A stretch of 5,420 nucleotides of DNA from Halovenus sp. GTDB lineage: Archaea; Halobacteriota; Halobacteria; Halobacteriales; Haloarculaceae. The stretch spans positions 1 through 5,420 of the forward strand of contig JAQCNR010000251.1 in NCBI GenBank assembly GCA_028274925.1, given 5' to 3'. Under the pieces are notes generated by a model. It saw only the letters and a program-made list of their open reading frames with translations. It was not told where the DNA came from and made no database searches. Every line of letters begins with the position of its first letter. Position 1 is the first letter of the stretch. This document shows positions 1 to 4,211 of this stretch, piece after piece. The translations under genes and the position numbers were made by a program.

Positions 1-739
1 GTTCCGCGATACTGTTGCCGATATCGTCGACGTGGTCGGTGTATCGGCAGTCGGACCAGCCGACGACGACACCGGAGGCTTTCTCGTCGTAGACGCTGGG
101 GTCGTGCTGGACGCGGTAGCGCCGGGGCGACTCGCCGGGCGACACGAGGTCGTCGAGTGTCTGGCGGGGCCGCTGGGTGTGCGAGAGTTCGACCTGGAGC
201 AGCGGAACTCCATCGGCGGTGACCTCGATGGAGGGGTCGTAGCTGAGGTGGGCGGCGAAGGCGCCGGATTCGGAGACGAACGCCGGCTCGCGCTTGCGGA
301 TATCGTTCAGGAAGCGGAAGTCGTACGTCTCGGAGGGGATGGCCAGTCGAAGGTCGGCCTGGACGAGATCCTCGAGTTGACCACGGTGGACGGGGTTCGA
401 CGGGTCCAGCGTCCAGCTGTCGCCTGCGACGGGCGTAACCAGCCGGTCTTTCACCTCCCGGGGGTGCTGGAGGCTGCGGGTGGCCAGCAGTTTCAGCGGG
501 CCGTTGCTCGCGAGCGGCGTCGTGTGGTGCTTGCCGAACTCCCACTTCGCGGCGGCGGTGAACGACTGTGGGTTTTTGTCCTGGGGGAGCCCGCCGTCGA
601 CGTCGAGTTGGTACTCCGTCACGGTGATGTCGGTGAGTCGCTTGTCGGCCTGGAAGCAGAAGAGGGCGGGTCCGGGCTCACCAGTCGGCGCCGTGCCGAC
701 GGTGCCGTCGTCCCCAGCCCCCCTGTCTGGCGATGACAT
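1..739 (-). CDS. Prokaryotic Argonaute (long pAgo), N-terminal part, cut by window edge
   Basis: The minus frame is open without a stop from an ATG at 739 to the window edge: 246 codons, C-terminal part missing. From memory of the family, the visible residues line up with the N, linker and early PAZ region of the haloarchaeal Argonaute NgAgo of Natronobacterium gregoryi. They begin TVTEYQLDVDG (39-49), continue through KHHTTPLASNGPLKLLATR (70-88) and KREPAFVSESG (149-159), and end in GVVVGWSDCRYTDHVDDIGN (223-242), the counterpart of the NgAgo stretch before 'GNQSVVAYHR'. Long pAgos use short nucleic-acid guides to bind or cut invading DNA in the cytoplasm. The MID and PIWI domains, and so the DEDX catalytic residues, lie outside the window, so activity cannot be judged. 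The extra N-terminal domain of NgAgo seems absent: homology begins near residue 35 after a short disordered acidic leader. The ATG at 739 was chosen because a TATA-like TTTTAC lies about 26 bases upstream. The family call is an unaligned recollection, but agreement over about 200 residues is good. Confidence 0.78.
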   Translation of the reverse strand, partial: MSSPDRGAGDDGTVGTAPTGEPGPALFCFQADKRLTDITVTEYQLDVDGGLPQDKNPQSFTAAAKWEFGKHHTTPLASNGPLKLLATRSLQHPREVKDRLVTPVAGDSWTLDPSNPVHRGQLEDLVQADLRLAIPSETYDFRFLNDIRKREPAFVSESGAFAAHLSYDPSIEVTADGVPLLQVELSHTQRPRQTLDDLVSPGESPRRYRVQHDPSVYDEKASGVVVGWSDCRYTDHVDDIGNSIAE

Positions 740-761
740 GGCGCATATTCGACGATACGCG

Positions 762-767
762 GTAAAA
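762..767 (-). promoter_or_regulatory. TATA-like box of the Argonaute gene
   Basis: TTTTAC on the minus strand is centred about 26 bases upstream of the ATG at 739. That is the spacing expected if transcription starts at or next to the start codon, as is common for leaderless haloarchaeal transcripts. No Shine-Dalgarno sequence is visible before the ATG, which agrees with this. Confidence 0.4.
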
Positions 768-833
768 GGGTCGTCGGTGGCACGGTGGAAGTGGAACGGT
801 CGGGAGGAGTGCCGATGGAGGGCATTTTCCGGA

Positions 834-875
834 CTAACCAACGGAGAGCCACTACAGACGACGAGTGTTGGTTAG
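834..875. repeat. Inverted repeat, 9-bp arms, in the Argonaute/zinc-ribbon spacer
   Basis: CTAACCAAC (834-842) and GTTGGTTAG (867-875) are perfect inverted copies separated by 24 bases. The repeat lies in the spacer between two divergent genes, so it could be an operator or a structured transcript. A second inverted repeat follows after two bases. No protein or RNA family is recognised here. Confidence 0.5.
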
Positions 876-877
876 CC

Positions 878-915
878 AGTCTCGGTATGGGTGGTCGGTC
901 CCGAAAGCCGAGACT
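878..915. repeat. Inverted repeat, 8-bp arms, adjoining the previous one
   Basis: AGTCTCGG (878-885) pairs perfectly with CCGAGACT (908-915) across 22 bases. A smaller GGG/CCC pairing is possible inside the loop. Together with 834-875 it gives two consecutive hairpins of almost equal size ahead of the small gene at 965. A remnant of a small mobile element, a 5' leader structure or a small RNA are all possible. Confidence 0.45.
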
Positions 916-964
916 CAAGTGGAGCCCGTTCGGATATCCACTCAAGAGGATTCGAGACCGAACG

Positions 965-1135
965 ATGACTTGGTCCAAATCAGTCACGCTTTGGTGCGAC
1001 GAGCCCGACTGCGAAGAGTGGCAGCGGTTCACTACGAAGCGGGTGCAGGAGGCCGAGTCGCGGGCTCGGGAGCACGGCTGGTCGAAATCCGCGTCCGGTG
1101 AGCACATCTGTCCTGATTGCAGCAGGTCGGGCTAG
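965..1135 (+). CDS. Small zinc-ribbon-like protein, 56 aa
   Basis: The protein has four cysteines in two pairs, C11-X4-C16 and C49-X2-C52 (the second as HICPDC), separated by a basic helical stretch around residues 22-38. This is the usual shape of a small single zinc-ribbon protein. Similar short proteins with a cysteine pair, a helix with alternating charge and a terminal CPDC occur in haloarchaea and in actinobacterial phages; they are mostly uncharacterised and may bind nucleic acid or protein. The frame stays open upstream to 785, but the residues before the ATG at 965 look non-coding and overlap the hairpins, so the short start is preferred. A weak TATA-like GATATC at 933-938 lies about 29 bases upstream. 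It is divergent from the Argonaute gene and lies 56 bp before the first ORB of the tandem array. No function is assigned. Confidence 0.6.
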   Translation: MTWSKSVTLWCDEPDCEEWQRFTTKRVQEAESRAREHGWSKSASGEHICPDCSRSG

Positions 1136-1191
1136 CGACGCTGCCACGTAAGCCGTTGAGCCGACCTGAACGGGCCCGAACGTCTGAACCA

Positions 1192-1381
1192 CCCCCCTCG
1201 TTTCCGTCGTTACGGACGTGAGTCCCAGGGGTGCGGTCGTGGGGCGCCCCCCTCGTTTCCGTCGTTACGAACGCGACTTCCCGAAAGGGGCAGTCGTGGG
1301 GCGCCCCCCTCGTTTCCGTCGTTACGCACGCGGCTCCCCGAAAGGGGCAGTCGTGGGGCACCCCCCTCGTTTCCGTCGTTA
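1192..1381 (+). repeat. Tandem array of four ORBs with ~57-bp period
   Basis: Four identical copies of six Cs followed by TCGTTTCCGTCGTTA lie at 1192-1212, 1247-1267, 1304-1324 and 1361-1381, with start-to-start spacing of 55, 57 and 57 bp. All point the same way, with the TTA end toward orc1. The last two units also share their spacers, including CCGAAAGGGGCAGTCGTGGGGC, apart from a few changes, so the array looks like duplicated 57-bp units. In the second and third copies the C run belongs to a GGGGCGCCCC palindrome. The same 21-bp motif recurs upstream of orc1, which marks it as the initiator binding site rather than a coding or CRISPR repeat. Archaeal ORBs followed by a G/C string are known from haloarchaeal origins. 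The role of this downstream cluster (titration, looping, enhancer or second origin half) is inference. Confidence 0.82.
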
Positions 1382-1432
1382 CCGGCAGCTTCAAACGGGT
1401 CAGATGCCCGGGAGGTGGGGAGCAATACCGAC

Positions 1433-2659
1433 TCAGATTCGTGTCGCTTCGATCACGTCACGGACAATCTCTGGGTCCAGAAGCAACTGGATCACCCGAT
1501 GGATTCCGGACTGCTTGCCGTAGTTTCGTTTCTCGGTCTCGAGAACATCAAGCAGGGCGTAGTCGTTCACCAGATCGCGGACACGACGTTGCGAGAGAGG
1601 GGCTGTATCGTTCTTATCTGCCTCCTCAGTGTATCGTTCGTAAACCTCCGACTGTTTGAACTCTTTCCGGCCGTCGTTTCTGAGAGTGAGATTCGCTATC
1701 GCGAGTAGGACAAGCGTTTCGTGGGGGGTAGCGTTCTGAATCGTCTCCCCGAACCGGTTCTTTTCCGCCTCCCGTCTTGCGATGTCGATGTGTTCCTCAT
1801 TCACCTGTTCGGCGTCTTCTTTTGCAGCTGCTTGGCCGGCGTGCCGGAGAATCCGAATCGCACGTCGGGCGTCACCGTGTTCGGCGCCGGCCACCGCCGC
1901 AGCTTTTGGGATGACCCCGTCTTTCAAAACATCGGGTTTGAACGCAGACCGCCGCGACTCCATGATTTCTCTGAGAGTCTTCACACTGTACGGCGCCGGC
2001 TGGATATCTTGCGCGTCGAACGAGGATTCCACTCGCGCCTGAAAATTCTCGATATATCCGATACGATTTGAGATCACGAGCAGGCCGATTGGCACGCTCG
2101 CTTTTCGGTCCTCGACCGCTCGTGAGAGCTCCAGAATCGCATCATCATTCTTCAGTTTGTCCATCTCGTCCAAGATTATCAGCACGCCGTCGGTGCAGGT
2201 GTCAACAGCGTCGTAGAAACGCTTCTTGTAGATACCTGTGCTCAGGCCGGTCTCGGGAATCGTCTGCTCTGTTTGCTCGGGATCGTTGAACTGGCGACCC
2301 AATTCGGTGAACACCTGGGTATCGGTGTGATACTGTTTACAGTCGATGTACGCGTGCTGAACCTCTGCCGAAGACGCGGCAACAGCACGTTGTACGACGT
2401 GTCTGGTTATCAGGGACTTTCCGGTGCCAGTCTTCCCGTAGATGATGACGTGGTCGGGTTGGTTTCCTGCGAGAATTGGATTGATGTACTCAGCCAACTC
2501 TGCCATCGTGTCGTCACGACCAACGATCATGTCTTCATCCTCCGGGACCCACCCCACCCGGAGCATGTCCTTGTTCCGGAAAATATCGTCACCGGGAATA
2601 TCGAACAGTGGGTCGGCGAATTGACCGGCCCCGTCATCCTCCACCTTCTCGGAAGCCAT
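1433..2659 (-). CDS. orc1/cdc6: Orc1/Cdc6 family replication initiator
   Basis: This is a complete 408-residue protein of typical length for archaeal Orc1/Cdc6, the origin-binding AAA+ ATPase that recognises ORBs, opens the duplex and recruits the MCM helicase. Visible parts in order: an N-terminal segment ending in the conserved VGRDD (46-50); Walker A GKTGTGKS (75-82); Walker B LDEMD (163-167); sensor 1 ISN (196-198); an arginine-containing ARVESS motif (208-213) with the initiator-specific region around it; sensor 2 GDARRAIRILRHAG (262-275); and a C-terminal winged-helix domain from about 310 to 400 for DNA contact. No motif is missing. The ATG at 2659 is supported by a TATA-like box 27 bases upstream. 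ORBs lie beyond both ends of the gene, and the main ORB-bearing spacer is upstream of the start, the usual arrangement for an orc1-adjacent haloarchaeal origin. Haloarchaea carry many paralogues; which one this is cannot be told here. Confidence 0.96.
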   Translation of the reverse strand: MASEKVEDDGAGQFADPLFDIPGDDIFRNKDMLRVGWVPEDEDMIVGRDDTMAELAEYINPILAGNQPDHVIIYGKTGTGKSLITRHVVQRAVAASSAEVQHAYIDCKQYHTDTQVFTELGRQFNDPEQTEQTIPETGLSTGIYKKRFYDAVDTCTDGVLIILDEMDKLKNDDAILELSRAVEDRKASVPIGLLVISNRIGYIENFQARVESSFDAQDIQPAPYSVKTLREIMESRRSAFKPDVLKDGVIPKAAAVAGAEHGDARRAIRILRHAGQAAAKEDAEQVNEEHIDIARREAEKNRFGETIQNATPHETLVLLAIANLTLRNDGRKEFKQSEVYERYTEEADKNDTAPLSQRRVRDLVNDYALLDVLETEKRNYGKQSGIHRVIQLLLDPEIVRDVIEATRI

Positions 2660-2682
2660 AGGGGCTTTGACAGCGACCGAAT

Positions 2683-2690
2683 GATAAATT
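2683..2690 (-). promoter_or_regulatory. TATA-like box of orc1/cdc6
   Basis: The minus strand reads AATTTATC here, inside the AT-rich AAAAATTTATCAT. It is centred about 27 bases upstream of the ATG at 2659, so a leaderless transcript is expected. Two ORB-like degenerate sites lie a little farther upstream (2715-2724 and 2788-2801), which would suit autoregulation by the initiator; that part is inference. Confidence 0.6.
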
Positions 2691-2714
2691 TTTGTGCCGC
2701 GTCTGACGCCTGAC

Positions 2715-2724
2715 TTCCGTCGTA
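2715..2724 (+). promoter_or_regulatory. Degenerate ORB-like site near the orc1 promoter
   Basis: TTCCGTCGTA matches the ORB core TTCCGTCGTT at nine of ten positions but lacks the C run. It sits about 25 bases upstream of the orc1 TATA box in the same orientation as the main ORBs. It may be a weak initiator site or a chance match. Confidence 0.3.
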
Positions 2725-2753
2725 AACACTCTCACTGCCGCTTATCGAAGCCA

Positions 2754-2773
2754 TTCAGTGGGAGTTCACTGAA
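2754..2773. repeat. Short perfect inverted repeat upstream of orc1
   Basis: TTCAGTG (2754-2760) and CACTGAA (2767-2773) pair perfectly around a 6-base loop, and a further GTTCTGAAC palindrome follows at 2777-2785. It could be an operator or a small cruciform in the origin region. No known protein site is recognised. Confidence 0.4.
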
Positions 2774-2787
2774 CAAGTTCTGAACCG

Positions 2788-2801
2788 CGTTTCCGCCGTA
2801 A
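2788..2801 (+). promoter_or_regulatory. Degenerate ORB-like site
   Basis: CGTTTCCGCCGTAA differs from the ORB core CGTTTCCGTCGTTA at two positions and lacks the six-C run. It has the same orientation as the complete ORBs and is the second weak match between orc1 and the first full upstream ORB. It looks like a decayed or low-affinity ORB. Confidence 0.4.
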
Positions 2802-2873
2802 CTCAATCCAAAACTCGGTTGGGGGAGAAAGCGGCCACAATACTCTTGCGGGGAGGAAGGCAGTGCGTGACCA

Positions 2874-2894
2874 CCCCCCTCGTTTCCGTCGTTA
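2874..2894 (+). promoter_or_regulatory. ORB (initiator binding site), upstream copy 1
   Basis: Six Cs followed by TCGTTTCCGTCGTTA, identical over 21 bp to the four copies downstream of orc1. It is oriented with the C run toward orc1. Confidence 0.82.
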
Positions 2895-2977
2895 GCGAGT
2901 CTTGGAGTCGAGTAGTTTTTGCCACGGAACCGCGCCCATCGACCGGCCTCCCTGCACAGCAAAGGGCGAGAGGTGAC

Positions 2978-3042
2978 GGGGAAGCCCCGCCCTCAACGAG
3001 CAAGGCCGTCAGGCCGAGCGAAGTAGGGCGGGGTAGTTCACA
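2978..3042 (+). mobile_element. Nested hairpin resembling an IS200/IS605-type right end (solo remnant)
   Basis: CCCCGCCCT (2985-2993) pairs perfectly with AGGGCGGGG (3025-3033). The 31-base loop contains its own GGCC-gtca-GGCC palindrome (3004-3015). The left arm is preceded by GGAAG. GGAAGCCC followed by a GC-rich stem is what I recall from the right ends of haloarchaeal IS1341/IS605 elements, where the hairpin is also part of the TnpB-associated RNA. A second copy of this arrangement occurs at 5033. No transposase or tnpB is present, so this would be a lone end, a small non-autonomous element, or simply a structured origin element. Confidence 0.4.
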
Positions 3043-3086
3043 CCTGACCTCATCTTGAGCCAGATACGATCACGATGTCACCCACA

Positions 3087-3107
3087 CCCCCCTCGTTTCC
3101 GTCGTTA
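3087..3107 (+). promoter_or_regulatory. ORB, upstream copy 2
   Basis: Exact 21-bp match to the other full ORBs, in the same orientation as the copy at 2874. It lies 213 bp from that copy and 128 bp before the next, so spacing here is irregular, unlike the phased array downstream of orc1. Confidence 0.82.
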
Positions 3108-3171
3108 GTGGGAAGACAAAGCAAGGGGTGATTCCGCCCATAATCGTCGCGTCACGGGCCACTGCGACAAC

Positions 3172-3186
3172 TGTTGTTGTTGTTGT
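3172..3186 (+). repeat. TGT triplet run, five units
   Basis: Five consecutive TGT triplets, followed shortly by CTAG-aa-CTAG and TATA (3197-3210), form an AT-richer patch between two ORBs. It may assist strand opening or be slippage-derived low complexity. Confidence 0.6.
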
Positions 3187-3214
3187 ACTGCTGTTGCTAG
3201 AACTAGTATAGACA

Positions 3215-3235
3215 CCCCCCACGTTTCCGTCGTTA
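3215..3235 (+). promoter_or_regulatory. ORB, upstream copy 3, left member of inverted pair
   Basis: Six Cs followed by ACGTTTCCGTCGTTA: one base (A for T after the C run) differs from the other ORBs. Its TTA end faces the AT-rich spacer and the inverted ORB at 3377. Confidence 0.8.
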
Positions 3236-3376
3236 GCAAACCCTACAAGCACTCAACCGCGGACCTTCGTCAGTTTAGAAATTGCTAGAATCCCCGTCTT
3301 AGATTCGTCCTCTTGCCCGAATTCTCGTCAGAGTTCTTCTCTTCGAGCGCAATCTGCTGCTCACAACCATATTCGC
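3236..3376. other. Candidate DNA unwinding element between inverted ORBs
   Basis: By hand count about half of these 141 bases are A or T, clearly more than the surrounding genes, with the densest part around 3271-3291 (AGTTTAGAAATTGCTAGAA). It is bounded by ORBs in opposite orientation with their C/G runs pointing outward. This is where duplex opening would be expected by analogy with other haloarchaeal origins. Confidence 0.6.
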
Positions 3377-3402
3377 TAACGACGGAAACGAGGGGTGGGG
3401 GG
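3377..3402 (-). promoter_or_regulatory. ORB, inverted copy, right member of pair
   Basis: The plus strand reads TAACGACGGAAACGAGGGG followed by TGGGGGG, so this is the only full ORB on the opposite strand. Its G run is interrupted by a T and extended compared with the other copies. It closes the candidate unwinding element. Confidence 0.8.
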
Positions 3403-3447
3403 CATTGTTTTAGTAGTGTGTCCTACGGCGGGAATCCCAGCGGAAAC

Positions 3448-3474
3448 ACTCCCTGTCCGGGCTGAAACAGGAGT
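3448..3474 (-). terminator. Hairpin downstream of the winged-helix gene
   Basis: ACTCCCTGT (3448-3456) pairs with ACAGGAGT (3467-3474) with one bulged base. It lies 7 bases beyond the stop of the minus-strand gene ending at 3481, and in that gene's direction the stem is followed by GTTT. Archaeal termination depends mainly on T-runs, so the hairpin's role is tentative. Confidence 0.35.
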
Positions 3475-3480
3475 CGAGTG

Positions 3481-4122
3481 CTACTGTCCGGGGCGGTTTG
3501 TGGCGGGGTCGTCGAGGTCGAACGCCGCCATCTCACCCAGTCCGCCGGGGTTTTCGGTCAGTGCCTGAATGTCGTCATGCGTCGGCAGCTCGAGTTCGGT
3601 CTCTCCCCCTTGACCGCCGCCGTTGCCGTCACCTCCCTCCTCTGCAAATTCGTCTAGTCGGAGGGCGTACCGGACCTTCTCGGGGAGCGTGGGGCGGTCG
3701 GCGTTCTCGTGCCGTTGGATGCGCTCGTCCTTCCGCATCCGGGCGTAGACCGCCCGCATCATCGGGACGGTCTCGAAGTAGCCGAGGTTCCCCAGCGTCC
3801 GGGCGCCCTCGACGGTGAGGCCGTAGAAGTTCGCCGGCTCGCCGCGGACAGACTCGTTCGGTTCGTACCGGTACTCAGCGATGAGTCCGGCTTCGATCAG
3901 CCGGCCGATCTGGTCGGTGACGGCCTTCCGGGACTTGCTGGCCTGGAGGTTACAGAGCTCGGCTTGGCTGGCCAGGCCGTCCGGGTGGGCGAGGATGGTC
4001 TGGATGATGGCGTGGCGCGTCTCCTGGCCCAGCAACTCCATCGTCTCCCGCTGGCGTTCCAGCCGGTCGAGTGCGGTCTCGGGGTCGTTTGGGCGGGCGT
4101 CGCCGTGCTCCGGCTCGCTCAT
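3481..4122 (-). CDS. Winged-helix (ArsR-like) DNA-binding regulator
   Basis: The protein has 213 residues. A winged helix-turn-helix occupies about residues 30-112: helix ETRHAIIQTILAH (34-46), helix SQAELCNL (52-59), a likely recognition helix SRKAVTDQIGRLIEAGLI (64-81) and a wing ending in FYGLTVEGARTL (99-110). A helical, basic segment (117-158) may serve dimerisation. It is followed by a glycine-rich linker (163-173) and an acidic tail. This fits the many ArsR/MarR-like haloarchaeal transcription factors; no metal-binding cysteine motif is visible (one lone Cys57). The frame also allows a GTG start at 4137, but the ATG at 4122 has a TATA-like TTTATC 27 bases upstream and no leader, so it is preferred. 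It is divergent from the gene at 4212, whose promoter it may control. The ligand or signal is unknown. Confidence 0.8.
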   Translation of the reverse strand: MSEPEHGDARPNDPETALDRLERQRETMELLGQETRHAIIQTILAHPDGLASQAELCNLQASKSRKAVTDQIGRLIEAGLIAEYRYEPNESVRGEPANFYGLTVEGARTLGNLGYFETVPMMRAVYARMRKDERIQRHENADRPTLPEKVRYALRLDEFAEEGGDGNGGGQGGETELELPTHDDIQALTENPGGLGEMAAFDLDDPATNRPGQ

Positions 4123-4146
4123 ACACCGCTCTACCACCTGTGGACA

Positions 4147-4152
4147 GATAAA
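4147..4152 (-). promoter_or_regulatory. TATA-like box of the winged-helix gene
   Basis: TTTATC on the minus strand is centred about 27 bases upstream of the ATG at 4122. It supports that start over the upstream GTG at 4137, which would lie only about 12 bases from the box and so outside any normal transcript. Confidence 0.5.
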
Positions 4153-4167
4153 CGTGCGTACTCAACC

Positions 4168-4201
4168 AACATAGTCAAGTAACCATATAACTAACATAGT
4201 C
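4168..4201. promoter_or_regulatory. Direct repeat pair, candidate operator in divergent promoter
   Basis: AACATAGTC occurs at 4168-4176 and 4193-4201, 25 bp apart, each preceded by a similar CAAC or TAAC. The two copies flank the TATA-like box of the plus-strand gene. A protein bound at both would cover that promoter, and the adjacent winged-helix protein is the natural candidate. This is inference from position. Confidence 0.45.
4185..4190 (+). promoter_or_regulatory. TATA-like box of the 257-aa gene
   Basis: ATATAA lies with its first base 27 bases upstream of the ATG at 4212, again consistent with a leaderless or nearly leaderless transcript. It sits between the two AACATAGTC repeats. Confidence 0.5.
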
Positions 4202-4211
4202 GTACTGGCTG

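Larger units (their letters stand above)
2701..3410. other. oriC: Replication origin region (orc1-adjacent oriC)
   Basis: This stretch upstream of orc1 contains no convincing gene. The open frames crossing it read through ORBs and hairpins. It holds full ORBs at 2874, 3087, 3215 and 3377, two degenerate ones, a TGT run and a relatively AT-rich spacer. The last two full ORBs face each other across that spacer, which is the standard haloarchaeal origin plan of inverted ORBs flanking an unwinding element next to an orc1/cdc6 gene. Origin activity is inferred from architecture and has not been shown here. Confidence 0.8.

Noticed and set aside
32..736. Open plus-strand frame of 234 codons at the left end
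   Set aside because: It is the mirror of the Argonaute frame. Its translation is Gly/Val/Arg-rich without family features, while the minus strand gives a protein matching a known family through all 246 codons.
619..1107. Minus-strand frame of 162 codons
   Set aside because: It overlaps the Argonaute start, the hairpins and the zinc-ribbon gene. Its translation is low-complexity Ser/Pro/Arg with no recognisable domain.
1192..1381. Possible CRISPR array
   Set aside because: Intervals between repeats are themselves repeated rather than unique, the motif also occurs singly and inverted around the origin, and no cas gene is present.
1032..1394. Minus-strand frames with repeated TTETRGAPHD peptide units
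   Set aside because: The repeats are the ORB array read as protein. The same DNA motif occurs elsewhere outside any frame and in the opposite orientation.
1218..1659. Plus-strand frames across the array and the orc1 3' end
   Set aside because: They translate the ORB repeats and the reverse strand of orc1, which has complete AAA+ and winged-helix motifs.
2732..3058. Short frames on both strands in the origin region
   Set aside because: They run through an ORB and the nested palindrome, show no family features and have no suitable promoter spacing.
4123..4137. GTG start at 4137 for the winged-helix protein
   Set aside because: It would leave the TATA-like box only about 12 bases upstream. 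The ATG at 4122 fits the spacing seen for the other genes.
3709..4182. Plus-strand frame of 157 codons opposite the winged-helix gene
   Set aside because: It is a shadow of the regulator gene, whose minus-strand translation has a clear helix-turn-helix and a well-placed promoter.
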